From Gyrodactylus bullatarudis (lineage: Eukaryota; Platyhelminthes; Monogenea; Gyrodactylidea; Gyrodactylidae): a stretch of DNA of 64,000 bases. Under the pieces are notes generated by a model. The model saw nothing but the letters and a program-made list of their open reading frames with translations. It had not been told where the DNA came from and did not search any database. The DNA lies in NCBI GenBank assembly GCA_012064415.1, contig SSNU01000209.1:124001-188000 (forward strand), given 5' to 3'. Numbering within the stretch: position 1 is the stretch's first letter; each line of letters begins with the position of its first letter. Positions 25,301 through 40,300 of the stretch are shown piece by piece. The translations under genes were made by a program, and so were the position numbers.

Positions 25301-28300
25301 AACAATGAGTGATAAAATGAACAAGAAATAAACCAGTACAAATCTTTAATTAGTACAGTGTTTTATAATTGAGGAAAAACTGATAGATCTAGAGGACAGG
25401 ATGTTGTTTGATCTATTCTTACACTCCAATTCTGCATAAATTTAGAAACACATTTTTTCCATTCCCAATGATTGATGAAAGAGATTTTAATCAATTTGTC
25501 TTTTGCCCTCTTAACGAGGGACCATAATTCCTTATAATCAAATCCTATCAGGTCAGTCTCATTTTCTCCTGCTTCTACAGTCTCTTGCTTGTGTTTTATG
25601 TGGAGCTTATCCTCAAAATTATTATTTTAGGAACATTTACATGTGTAACATGTGTAATTAACCCCCTTTATCATCTTTTTCTACGTTTCCATTTCACAAT
25701 GTTTAGAATGACTTGTTTCCCAGTTCTATTTTTATTGCAATTTCCCATCGTCAGTACGTACAATAACGCGATAACATTTTATGTGCCATATTCATAACCA
25801 AGAGGCTATAGTTTCATCTCCTACCACCACCTAGGACTCGCATAAAATCAGAGAGAGAGAGGGGGCGTGTTGAGAGAAGATCACTGGGGATCACCTCTTG
25901 TTAACCTCAAAGGAAATTTGATGATTTTCATAGATGTGATTCCTTGGAAATTATGTCCCTCTCATGCTTGTAATGATAACTTTTAATGTCCTATCTCCTT
26001 TCCTCATATCTACATTGTTTTCATTTCTCATCATCTCCCATATAATTATGAGGGAAATACTACTACTGTATAATCTCATCCAGAAAGAGATATTGAATTT
26101 AAATCTAATTACAAGCCTTGAAGGATAACTCAAGACGAAAAACTACGAGGAGCAATCTTTTTTTATTATCTCAAGTGTTTTCGTTTTGAGAATTCCAAAC
26201 AAAATTCACCTGAACGTTGGTGCATTCGTGTGACCTTTTGGTCTCCTACTTCACTTCTTCCAATTCAAATTTACACTAGACATTTGTTCAGGTGTCTTTT
26301 TCAGGAGTTTTCTTCTTATTTCCACTAAAGAATGTACATGTAAACTTTGGCAATTAAAACAGACGTTTCTCTGCACAGATTGAGCCAATTATTTATTCCT
26401 TCTTCACGTGGCCTTTTAATTCAATGAATGCATTGATCTTGCAATTTATTCATTTCTTTTTGTAAAACATTGACAAAAAGTCATCCTACCTTGAGATTTG
26501 ACATTAAATAAAAAACATGGAATCTGTAATATTATTTCCATGTTGAATACATTTTATTTGATATTGGAATGGGATTGTGTGGGTATAAAGTACAAAAAAT
26601 ATGTATTTTCCCCTCTACAACAACATGCTAGCCTAAATTTATCTACTTTATCTGTAAATATACAGAGTTGAGTTGAAAGAGGGGATAGATTTAACAATGG
26701 AGAAAGAAAATACGATCACAATAAATGCTCAGGTCACTTTGGAGAGAAATGTCCTCTCATCTTCTTTTACCCCCATTTAACAATGTAGGATAGTACAATA
26801 TATCTTGAACAAATTGAACTCAAGAATAAATCAATTTGAATAGAGATGTATTTTATTTTCTTTTTTGTCAATTTAAGTACTCTTGCTTTATTTAAGTAGA
26901 TTATAACATAAATAAATATCGTATATAAATTGCGATCTCCTTATGGCATATCATCATACTATAACACATGAATAATACAATCCTTTAAGAAGAACTATAT
27001 GTGTTTAACGGGGGGGGGTAGGGGATGTGGAAAGTGAGGTTATCTATTCGTTCTACCTTCCTGCTGGTTTCACATAAATTTCTTCTTCAATTGCGAAGGA
27101 AGTCATAAAAGTGACCCAAAATTAACTCAAATTGTGTGCATATACACATATTTATGCGAAATAAAATACAGAGAGATACTGGGATTAATTAACTACATAA
27201 GGCCAATTCATATACTATATATCATATCATATTACACATACAAAATTGGTTATTCTTTCTTTGTACTATCCCTATCTGAGAAAGGATAACATCATCTCTA
27301 GGGATTCACCTGATCCCTTTTTCCTCACTGCCGCCCCTTGTATGTTTCTTTCTTGATATGTACCATTTTCTGTTGTTTCTATTGTTGATTAAATTACGGA
27401 CGTTTTACTTGTTTTTATAATTCCCAATTTAACTGGATTTTAACAATTTTAATTATCAATGGAAATTAGTCTTGCTCACCGATTAATATGAGTAAAGAGG
27501 TTGATTTTAAAATGAATTTGCAACTATTGTTCCTACAAAACACTGAATATTTTTAATTGAATAGTCAAAAATTCGAATATCCAAACGTTACTTTTTTGAA
27601 TTTCACACTTTTCAACGTTTGAGCTCAAAATTTTTGTTGATTTTGAAATTTATCATAGGGGAATAGTCTAACATCATTACTAAAATGCTTCAAATCTAAA
27701 ACGTAGGAAAATTGTTTTGGGATCTGAAATCCTCAATTAATATTAGTAAAAGTAGATTTGATTGGAATTTAACTAAGCCTCTTCCAGAACTTTCGGTACT
27801 GAGACAAAGTCAAGTGTATGAGACGCTTGTAACTCTCATCAATTGTATCCAAAATCCTTACATTCCGATTGAAGTGTCAATTTAGCGAATTTTTGAAATT
27901 CTATAGATTTGATTTAATTCTCATCATCAGAGGAGTAATATAGGATCTCTGGGACATTTTAGATCGTATGTTTTTATATTTTTTCCTCAGATTGTACTAC
28001 AATTGGAGAAATGTGTGAATCAAACACCCGAGAGTGTACACATGAATCTTGCTTGTAATCTTTAAATGCAATTTGAAAGAAGTTTTCCCTCCTTGACAGG
28101 CTACTTCTGTTTCAAGGGATAATCGAAAGCATTCCTAATGGACAGATGAGAATTTTCCCTACATTTTCAATGTAATAACAATTATGAATTATGATGATGT
28201 AACATTACAGTTGGAACTGCACATTCATATATTGGTAGGAATGAATCACACAATACGACATTCATAGATAAACTCATTGTATTTGTATGCTAGGCACTAC

Positions 28301-31300
28301 AGAATGATTTAACTCTTTTTTTATCAATTTATTCAATTGAAATTTTCAAGACCAATAAAGATACAGTAATCAATGGCATTGTTTGCCTTCAAGGTACTAA
28401 CTCTATACATCCTATTGAGTAGGGAATACGTAAATAAATTTGTGAGTCAAATGCATAGTGGAAATGACGCAAAAGCATTGAACTCAATTGCATAATTAAT
28501 TCTGCCTCTTCACTCATATTTATCCTCTATGCTTTGCTTCTCTCAGTGTGTGTGTGTGTGTTACGAAAATTGGAAGGTGCTTGTAAGGGGTGCATTTATT
28601 TTCATACCGGTATATATAGGTACCCTCTCATTCTTTCCTTGTGTCCATGAATCGATTGTGGAATTGAGGGGAATAATTGAAAAGTGTGCTCATCAAAATT
28701 TCATGATACTGAATGTGGAATGTTAAGACTACTACCTGAAGTTGTAAATATTTGATTCGTTCTCTCTGTTCTAGAATTATATGTATGGCTATATACCACG
28801 GAAATGCTGTTCACTACATCTTGTTGTATATATTGAATTGGGAAACAAAAGAAATACTGAAATGATTTTCGACACTATGATTGTTATCTCAACAACATAC
28901 ACACAGAGTTCTGCGCAAATCACATTCACAATGTGTCGCTTTTTCAGTATGTCTTCTCTCCAAAATACAGAAAGAAATCTATGAGTCATTAATTTCTCTT
29001 CTTATAATTTATTTATTGCCTTGAGGATTATTCCATCCTAATTTTATTTGATAGATGAATGAGTGAACATTCACCTGATTTATTACAAGTTGTATAACAA
29101 AAGAATTTAGTCTATGGGACACCTTTCCTCGATATTTTCTTCCTATATTTTGAATACTTTTAGGAAGCCAGATCATGTTTCCCACTTTAAAGAAAAAGAA
29201 TTTATTGATTTGAAAGTGGCAGAATGGTCAAAGAGGTTTTTAGAATGAGAATCAGACAAGAAAACCAAATATCGCCATTAAATTTTCGACAAATCCACCA
29301 TTTTCGAGGGATTTTGAAATTTCATCCATTTTCAAGTAGTGAAAATTATCAAGAAATCGAAATCCAACTCCCAATTCTTAAATCAGATCCAGTATAATTG
29401 ATTGGTCCAGATCATTGAAAATTGGAAATTCAACTAATCACAACTGAATTCCATTTAATAGTTTTTATTTCTTGAAATAGGTCCTTGATTATATCATCCT
29501 CTTTCAAGTAATTTTGTTGCCCAATAGAGCTCAATAATAAGGTAATAAACGAAATTCAAACCTTCTTAATTTACTTCCAAGATGAAACTTCTAGAATGGG
29601 CCTATCTTTAAAGTGGAATTTAAAGTTTTCCAAGAAAAAAGCAAAACCAAAGCAACAAAGGTTTAATTGCAGGTTACCATTTCTTTCAAATAAACGCGGG
29701 TAAAGATTGTTTCTTATAAATTAATAAACTTAAAAGAAACACATTAGGGATATGACCCTAGTCTCGAATAGGCTAACATGATCTAATACTTGCGTCCGAT
29801 TCACAGGGTTTTTAGAAGAGGCTCTCACCAAGAAAGAAAATAGAGGAGCACTTGGAAAGAATAGTTGCAAAAGATTTCTCTCATTACGTTCAGCCTCCTT
29901 TGGTTTCAAGAGAGAAGTATGGTAGAGAAAGTGGCAGAGTTTCAATTAATACAAGAAACATAGACACACATTTCATTCATCATCATCTTCATTCTCATAA
30001 GAGGGTTGTGACCTTGTAAATTTGAAAATCTTTATACATTTTGTTTTTATTAAATACTATCATTATAAATTCTCCAGTAGTAGTTCAGTATGAATATGCA
30101 TTTGGTTAGTTGATGATGATGTAGTAAAAATTCATTAACATTAACTACCAAGGTTAGGTTAAAAGAATAATACTTGCTCTCTCTCCTTCTCTTTCAATGA
30201 ATTGATGAACTAGTTCTTACTTCTGTCGTTCAGAATAATGTGTGCTTTACGCACAACATGAACAGCAGTGAGAATTATTTAGTCATTTGAATTTTATTAG
30301 TTTATTGTTATTATTATTTTAAAAAAATAATGAATTGATGAGTAGAGAGAGTAGAAGAGTTGTTGAAAATTCTTTCTCTAGTAATGTATTTATTTCTTTT
30401 AAATATCCTTGTTTAAATTTTCAGCATTGAACATTTCAACTACTTTTACTATAATTTATTGAAGAAAACTGTTGGTTAGCGCATTTTTCAAAACTTGTCT
30501 TTTTCATTGAATAGCTTGAATAAACTGAGAATTCATGGTCTGAGAATTTTCCCTTTGATTGAACTTGTGATTAATGTCTACTATTCTGAAGTGGGCCAAA
30601 ATCGAATTAAACATTACTAGCAAATAAAGATATAAAAATATATTGAATTATTAATTAATTAATAAAATTACTATTCTTACAAGACATGAGGGGTGGAACA
30701 ATACATACATTTCCTATAACAAGCATAAGAGAAACTGAATTGTCAATAATACACACAAATATCCATGTAATAATAATAATGGATTAGATAATTATTTTCA
30801 AGACAGGGAGAAATGTATTTTCCATTAGATTTATTTATTTTTCTCTCTCTGATTAATCTAACGAATTTATTCTAATCATGCTGGTTTATTTTTTCGCGTA
30901 GGTCGAAACTTTAAAAAGATACAAATCCACTCTCTGGCCAATGCGAGGAATGAGGCTGGCCTTGTGGGAGACCATTTGGAAATGGTCATTATTGAGACAA
31001 GTGCCAGGGGAGTCATCTTCAATCAGCATACTCGACAGGTTGAGTATGAGGTGGAACAAAGTCAGGACGATAATCTTCTCATCGAGATAACACCTGGACA
31101 TGAAGTACTTGGAAACTTTCTCAGACTTACCCTCGTCTCTCAGTCAAAGTGGATATTTCTCTCTGAGATTTCCTTTGTAACAGGTTAGTTGGTTATTTAT
31201 TATAAATTTAGCTGATAATTAAAGTTTTCTATAACAATTTGAGGATAGTTATCTATGGGATAATCTCCCTTTTGTAGACAAGATAATTCTCTCCTCTATT

Positions 31301-34300
31301 GTGGATTCTGGAGTGTGTTTTCTAGACAATATCATTATCAATATTATTATTTTGTATTATTGTACACACGAATTAAAGGTTGGGATCCATCCAGCTGGTT
31401 GATTAGATTTCTTTTCTCAATTAGCAAGCAAAACCACTTTATTTCCATCTCTCTCAACAGCAATCCATGGAGATGTGGGTTTTTTGCATTTGTATAAAAA
31501 TTGGATCATTAAACCAACCAGAAAAAGTTATTGTCTGATTGTGCAATAATAAGGGTTATTTGAAATTTCCTAGGATTTTTTCATTGAAACATTTCCATTC
31601 CTGGAGAATAAATTCGAGTCTCAAAATTTCTAAAATTTTCTTCAAATTTAACTCGTTTCTACTACAGCAAAGTAGCCGAAATATCTACCCGAAAATAAGA
31701 ATGCAAGCTAACATAAGTCAATGTAATCGGAGATTTATTTATTAGAGTAATAACTCTGATTATATAATTCATCGCTTGAAGGAAAATTAAGATTAGAACA
31801 AAATGAATAGGAAAATTGTTTTGTTCCATGATGGAATCTGAAATATTCCATAAAAATGAGTAAAAAGGGCTTATCTATAGAACATTTTCCCCCTCTTGTT
31901 TTGCAGTGATTTTTCTGAATGACAAAGAGACTAAGGGCTTTTTAACATCGATGAAATGTTTTCATCTCATCGATAATAAAAAGACCAACACGATTTACCA
32001 ACACAAAGTAAACTTAAAGAGAAATAAGGGGGGGGACAACTGTTCTCTAATTTAACTGCAAAAAGGTTGATTATATTCCAAGTACTTTTAATCATTTTTA
32101 TTGTAGAATAAAATAGATATTAGTTTGGATCCATGCAATTCAGATCAAAACGTTATTAAAAGCAAAGTTCTTCTCATCCCTACAATCCCCTGGTGTCATC
32201 CCTCGTACTTTGGTTCAAAAATCATGTTTCAAGAATTTGAAAAATTCATTTTCTTTTCAATTAATTAATTTCTTAAATGGAATTATACTCGTGTTTCTTT
32301 CTCTCTGATAATTTTTCCTCTATCAAGAAAACTTTTATCCTGACGTGAAACATTTGATTAATTTCACTTTTTGTAAAAATTAATTCCATCTTTATCTCCT
32401 TGGTTCCAGAATGTGATGTTATTTCTGTCGAGATAAGAATGAACCTCACGTGAATCTTTAGTCTTTTTTAGAATGATGATTGCAAAAGATTTGTTCCTCC
32501 TTAGAATGATTTTGCAATTACAATTACATTAAATAATTGCTTGGGGAAATTAAAGATTATAATCGTCTCTCTGTAATAAAGGGCTGTATTTTTCGCTTTC
32601 AAGTAGTTACAAGTAGTCTAGGCCAGAGTTCATCTCTACTCAGTTCTACTTCCGCAAACTCAACCGAAATTTATATTAAGAGTCAATGAAGCAGCAAATT
32701 TTATTTCCTTTTTTTGTATTTTTGTCTCCAAAACGAATTATCTACTTAGCAATGAGAAATATTGAAGAAATCCACTGTTGTTATTTTACGACCATCAGAA
32801 TCGTTAAAAAAGGCTGATAACATTTTTAAAATATTTAGAATCAAGGTCCTAGACAGGCTCTAAAGCTGATCCTGAGAATAAAATTATTATTTTGAGTGTC
32901 CTTTGACTCAAATTATCGCCTGAGAAAGTGGTGGAGCAATAGGGCTGGATAAATTCCTTATCATTATTTGGTAAAGGGGGCACATTTGTGTTCTTGATAT
33001 GAAGAAAAGTCTCTTATCATTTTGTAAAATCTTGGTTTTACTCTGGGCGAAAATCATTTGTCAACCACATCATCATCATCAGAATCATGAGAGAATCTTG
33101 TCTTCCAGTACAAGAGGGCATGTCATTTGTGTGTGTGTCATATATGTATGAGAAAGAGTGATAAATTTACATTTTCCATCTCCCTGACAAGACAAAGAAA
33201 GGGCCCATTCAAGAGAAGGAAGTAGTCAGAGATGATTTTTCAAGTACAGACTCACTCACTCTTTCTCTGAGTATTGTCTCTTACTCAAGAATAATTTACA
33301 TTCCTCATGATAATTATTATCATCTATAGATTTCTCAAAAGAAGAGACAATAATTTATTCATTTTTTGTTTAAATTTTCAATTTTCCAACCGAATTATCA
33401 GCCCCCTCCCCCTCAATATTTATTTAGCTTTACTCTTTTTCTCTCTATATCGAATGTATCACACAAAAAAAGAAAAGAAGGCTTATTATGATAATTTCGC
33501 TCCATCCATCAAACGGGGGGAAAAGATGAGACTACTACTACGAATGTAAATGAAGAATTTCATGGAATGCAGCAAGACGAATGAGAGTAGGGATTATGCA
33601 TGGCATAATAATCCCCTGGGAAGAATGAAGAATAATAAATAAAGTGGTCAAAAAAATATAACTGACTCAGACTTTGGGCAAACTCAGTTTATCTCTCCTC
33701 AAAGTTTGTACGAGCGACAGAAATAACTGAATTCCTTCTTTCGACTAGGAAAAAGAAATTAGAGTACTGGCTTCTTTTAGGTTTTTATTGGCAATGACTC
33801 AGATGGACTCATCATGAAAAGGTAAAAAAAGTTCACTACTCAAAGTAATGGGAGTAAAATGGCATCATCTCAACAATTTATTTTACCAAATATACTTGAA
33901 AATAAAAGCATGCCTTTTGAATATGGTTAGCAAATTTACATTTAGAATGATTTTAACCTATTTGGTGGGGTTGCAGGAAAAAATGGTATGAAATTAGCTA
34001 ACTATTTCGGTATGTTAACAAATTGTCTAAAGCTAGTTGAGAATTTACGATTTTTACAAAAAACTCAATACCTTTCTCCGGGTAGTCAGGAAAGCAAACA
34101 TGTTTTGGATCCCATTATAAGAAGAGCCAATAGGTTATCTAAAAGAAAAATAAACTCGCCCATTACGAAAATGTGCCATATATCCACATTTTTAACCTTT
34201 GAGCACAAAATTAAAAAAATTATTTTTTAATAAACTTAAACATTCACACACTTAATTACAATTGTGATTTGTACAAAGGTAAGGTAAAACAGGGAAAGAA

Positions 34301-37300
34301 TGTTCAATGTGTCCGATGTGGGAGGGTTTGTACCTAGGACGAATGTAAGAGGGTTCTAATGAGAGTTGAGAGAGATACCACTACGCCACACCGGGGACAT
34401 GTTGAGTACAGAATTCAAAAATGTTGCCGTTGAGTCTGTATCAAAAGTGTGATTCTGATCCATGATTCTACAGTAATTTATGCATCAACTCTAAAAATTC
34501 TAACCAATTTGAATAGCAGTGTTGTAATTTGAATAATTAAATCTTTTGGAATTAATCTCATCACTCCTTAGATTTATTTCCATATTATGTTGTAAAAAAA
34601 GTTTATTTATGCAAGGAACATGCATAAGAGAATGAGAGGGGGTGATGTATTTCATTAATATTACTACTACAAAGTGTTTGATGATCGAATCGAATACGCT
34701 ATTGTGTGAGGGTTCTTGTTAGAAATTTGCATTAAAATTTAATCAAATTGAAAAACCTCTCCTTCATCTAAGTGCATGTTTTTGATCTCTTGCGCTTAGT
34801 GAGTGTTAAATGGGGAGGGGGATGTATAGAAACACCATTTCCTAGCTAAGTAGATCTTCAATTTATCTTAAATTGAAGAATTGATCAGAACCAAACTTTG
34901 ATATGGACAAATGTAGTATTCTTTGCATCAATTTTGTTCATTTTATTTATTTTTTTTGGTGAAAAGTATTCTTTATGGCCTGTTGACATTTAAGATGTTG
35001 CTATGATGAATTGGCAATATCAATGAAAATACCAGTATACAGAGAACAAATAAAATAAACTATTTTTAAAAATCTTTATGTGGTTCTCTTCGTCTCTTCT
35101 TAAAAATACATCCATAAAAAATTTTAAATAATCGCTAAAAGGCTAAAGTCACACAAGTTTCATCTCAATTTGCAATAAAAATTTGGTTTTACGCCTTTTG
35201 TTTATTTTCTGAGTTCAGTTCAAAAATGATCATATTCACATTCTGCTTGAAGATAATCTTTCTCGGGAGTCTTGGGTTATGGGTGTGGTCTCACATTCAA
35301 TGCTAGGAATTATACAATATAAATTCCTAGTTTTTTTGGATCAACCCTTAAAGTAAAAACTGAGTCATTCTGAGTTCCTATAGATTTTAACATACGTTAC
35401 GATACTCTTATTGCTTTCATGTTGTCTAAAACTGGTTAGTAAATAAAGGAGTTTGTTTTTTAAAAGAAATCGAAGAAGAGACCTGAATTTTAGTGATCAG
35501 TTTAAAATTTATTGATTGTAATAATAATTTACGTATTTTGAAAGAAGTATAGTTGAAGAGAAAACTCTCCAATGAAAAGCAACAGGAGAAGCAGCTCTAG
35601 GCTAGGGTAGTTTTTCTGAACACGCAGATTCAGTTAATAGTGGCTTGTGAATAATTTTTATCCTTCACCCCAGCAAATTCCGCTAGTTTAGTAATCAACC
35701 ATAGGATTATACTCACTAATCATGAATATGAATGAAAGACAAACTGAGGGTTTTTTAATATCGATTCACAGGAAAAATGATTCCGTTGCAGAGAGCAGTA
35801 ACTTTAGTCTTTTAGGATTTGATGCTTTTTCAGCAACAAGCATTTAATCCTTCGAGAAGATGAACTCTCTAGCTTAGATTTACATGTTTTGGGTGGCCTT
35901 TTCCAGGATTATTTGACAAAATTTAGCTAAACAGTCTTATACAATGAATAATGAAATTGAGTTCAAAAGTAATAAAATATCTTTACATTTTGATTTTGTA
36001 CTTGCTAATGACCCGAGGCACAAGATTAGTGATATGAACAAGTTGTACTTAAGAATTGTGCATACATTCAAACATGAAATTACACTTTACTTTATTATTT
36101 CTTCACTATTAATAAAAAAGCACTCGATCGAAAATTTTAAAACTTGGACAAAAATTCTCTTCTCACGATTACTCAGCCCTCAATTGATTGTCTCTCTTAC
36201 CTCTCAATGTCACATGAAAACTCTTTAAGAACGAATTCAAGAAGAAACTTCTGCTTCACTTGAATTCTATTCCCTACTTTTACTACTTACGTGATCAGAA
36301 TTCTCTCTAACTCACACAGAGGAAGTCTTGAATTCAAAAATTCTACATCGTAATTGAAATTAATAAAATAATCTTTTTTTTCATCTCAGACAAGGTAACG
36401 CCAGAACTCAGTCCGGAGCGTGTAGAGGATATCAAAGACCCATCAATGAATGAACAAAGTCAAAAGCTTCCCCTTCCGGGGTCATACACCGAGAATAATG
36501 TTCCACATCCTGATCCCAGGAGCATAGAAGATGTAGAAGAAGAAACACCTTACAAGAGAAACCTTGGTTATTCCGATGATAGTTTTATGCCTCGTGATAA
36601 CAGTAAGTCTCTTTTTATCACTCAAACTTTTATCTGTCAACATTTTTATATAAATAATTAAATACTCTTGCTTGTCAGGGATGGAAATAGATCATCTAAC
36701 AATTCCTTTTGATTGTTTTATGCTCTGTAGAAAAAAGAAAAAGTCATAAATGCATGATCTCATTCTCTCTTCTTCTGAGCTCTATTCAGCATAGACTTTG
36801 TACTCTTGAAACCAAAGAAAAAATAAAATATTCCCTAGTCTCTTATCTATTCAGATCATATACGCATTTACGAAGCAGGCGTTGACTTGTTCGTTTACAC
36901 CACTTTCACTGTTTTCAAATAAAAGAATGTCAATTCGTTCAAGAATTAATTAGAACCTCAATGCGTCTTTTGTAAAATATACCTCTTATTTTCAAGATCT
37001 ATTCAATCTAATTGAAAGCTACTCAAAATACTCTGCTTCTTTGTCATTAGAAGGAAATTTATTACAAGATAGAAGAATATAGTGAGCTCATTAAAATAGG
37101 TACTTGAAGAGCGATTTTTGAAAATATTGTTTTATTGAAAAATAAATTTTATTGAAAACCTATTTTTTGAGGTTGTATAAAGATATAGAATGGCAGTTTT
37201 AAACCATATCATCCTTTGAACGATTCACATTTGTTTTCTCTAAGAAATATCTAATTCGGGACATGATTCATTCAAGGGTCAACTAAAAATACGGACGTTG

Positions 37301-40300
37301 AATAAATAATTAAACTTGATGATGATGCAATGAGTAATTAAATCTTTTAAATGTGTATAGCAGTACATTATGCAAAGTACAATAGATTGACATCCTCTCG
37401 TTTTGCGGGATATTCCAGTTTATCTAGTTATTCTTTCCCCATCATCTTCTTGTAGCATCTCTTACAACAAAATGGAAATACTGAGAACTGTTTGTACTGT
37501 AAATTGAATACTACTTCCACTTCCGCCTTTTTTACAGTCTTTCTTTCAACTTGAAATTTCAAATGTTTACATTCAGTCTGAGCCATGTCTAAAGAGGACA
37601 ATATTTATCTTGATCGTTTCTCCCTTTTAACATCTAATCTTATAGACGACGATAAGAAAGTCAAGCTTTAAAAGCAAAATTGTGAAACCCATGCTCATTT
37701 ACATTGTGAATAGAAAAATGTCTAAATTATTTTATTTTTCCTGACTTTAATTCCTTATTTTTAATTCAATTTCCAGAAGCATCAAAGAACCAGAAGGATC
37801 CTCCCCTCCACCCAATTAAGAATGGTCAACCAGACTATGATGAAATCACGAGGAAGGTACAAATTGATAAGATGAACCAAACCCTCGTGACAATCATTAT
37901 CAGCATTTCAGTACCGATACTAATTGTTTTCCTCGTTATTTTCCTGTTCATGATCTTTCGATGGAAGTTTTGTGGGCCGCGGCGTGACAAAAAGGCGCAT
38001 ACCTCAACTCTTAACCATGGCTGTGAGGTTGATCCGCTCAAGAATAACAACGATTTTTACGAAGTTCCCATTAATAAGTATAATGTAAGTCTCAAGCATC
38101 AAATCCTTGAGAAAAACAACAAATCTCTATTTCTGTCATGATACTTTCGAGTAAAGCTATAAAGAATTCACTATTTTTACTAAAAGTTAAATATTTTTCT
38201 CCAAATAGCCAGGAATTAGACCAAAATTAGGCTATTCTTTGAAATTTTTTAAAAAGCGCCAAATTTCTACTTTTTTAACTTGAAAGTTCAAAAATTTTAT
38301 CGATCTCAAAGAGTTAAAGCAATCTAATGCTGATATTTTGAGTTCAATTCAAGATGCTTACACAAGATTCTCCATCATTGTCGGAACCCGTTGCATTTTA
38401 CGAATATCACGAAGGAAAACGATCAAAAATTTCAGAAGTTTGGGTTTCTCTCGAGGATGGCGAGTTTCTCTCAACCTTTATTTTCAAATTCAAATTTTTT
38501 TTGAATTTTGATCCAAAATATCAGCCTTAAAATGCTCTAATTCTTTGAGATCGATAAACATTTGAAAAAGTAGAAATTTGACACATTTTCGTCCTCCAAA
38601 AGATTGGCTATCCAGAGAATAATATTGAGTTTTTTATCAACCAGCTTCCAGTAGAGCTAACAGTTTATCCAGGTTGATAATAAAATGAGAAACGAATTGT
38701 ACACTGTACAATTTACAGAGATCTAGTTAACCTGAAAAAGTATTCTTTCAATTCCTCACCTGTTGAATGTTTCTTGAGAGAAGAAAAGAACACTCTGTAT
38801 ACCTGTATAATTAATAAAACATGTTAGGTCACAAAAAAAACAGGAAAAAAGATACACTCGAAAAGTGTAAACTGGATCGTTAATTCTTTTTCTCTAACCT
38901 CCAGTATCCAACTAATAATGGTAGTGGTTGCCAACAGTCAGTTGTAGCCACTTCATCGCCCCAATCGCTTCTACCGCCTCATAATCAACTCATGGGCTAT
39001 ACAAACCAGTTCTACAATACAAACGCAATTAGCCCTGGACAGAATGGATTCCTTCCCGGATCAAATAACAACACGACAAGTCTTTTACACAATCAGAATT
39101 GTAAGAGTTTATGAATTATTCATGATCCTACATAGCTTTTTTGGATCATATTTCCACTCTCTTTTATTGCACTTGTTATCTTATGTGCATATAGATGTAG
39201 TCCCCATTTCATCCTTTACCAGTTTGGCAACAAGTCCTTTCTCTCTTTATCCAGTCATACTTTTGTATATATTTCAGCTGAAGAGATACAAGTAGATATA
39301 CGGATAGATTGGGCGTAGATAAGATAAATCCATCTAATCAATCCTTCTTCAACAGCAACTTTCAGTCATTTTTAATTTCCCTGCCTAGCTGAGCTTAGAT
39401 TTTTTTAGATTTTTCACACAAAAACATTTTTCTTTTGGAAATTCCCCAGAGCCAAAAATAAAGTGAAAAAAGGTTGAATAAACCTAGTTAACATGAACAT
39501 GAGAATTCCGGAATGTTGGAATAAAAAAAATTTAAGATTAGGCTATTTTTAGGATTTCAAAAATACGCCAAAATTATAAATTTTTGATCTCGAAATCCGA
39601 AAAATTTCGAAATTTTTGTAAATTATTGATCCATAATTTTGGTAGATAATCGCTTCAAAATCAATTTTTAAGGAAATTATGGCATATTTCAAATCTCGAT
39701 TTAGCGCCAAATTCCCAATTCATTCAAATTTGAGTTGAAAGATTTTGCTAGTTTTAAAGTGAGAGGGCAATCAAAAGTTGATTTTTAGGATCACGACGAT
39801 ATAAATATCAAATATGCTCAATAAAATGTTGAGAATAACCGTGTAATCATGTGAAAATCGAATTTTTGATCATTTTCCCTACTGGAAAATCGATGATTCA
39901 AGATCCCTAAAAAATAACAAATTTACCTAGTTTCATGTTGATAATTGGTTTTCTTGTCTTACTCTGATCCTAAAAATCAACTTTTGATCACTTTCTCGCC
40001 CTGAAATCAACAAGAATTTTCAACTCAAAGTTGTAAAAATTGGGAATTTGGTCCTACTTCAAGATTTGAAATATGCCATACTTTTCTTAAAAATTAAAAT
40101 ATTTTATTCTTCATTTCGTAAAAGTGGGCCTCATGATCTAGATACCAAAATTTTTTGATCAAATCCGATTTCTTGAGGGAAAAATTGAGAATTTCATTCT
40201 TACCAAGTGTAGGTTTCTTTTCTTCCGGTATCCTTAACTCTTTTGAATATAGCCTAATGAATATAGCCTGGCGTAATTTGAATGAGATTCATTACGATTA

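Larger units (their letters stand above)
23718..30901 (+). other. DDR intron 6 (7.2 kb)
   Basis: No gene was recognised. It contains a dispersed repeat at about 25070-25180 (shared with 57.1-57.3 kb), a poly-G run near 27009, a TG microsatellite near 28543, and a MITE-family copy at about 29160-29375. Confidence 0.5.
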
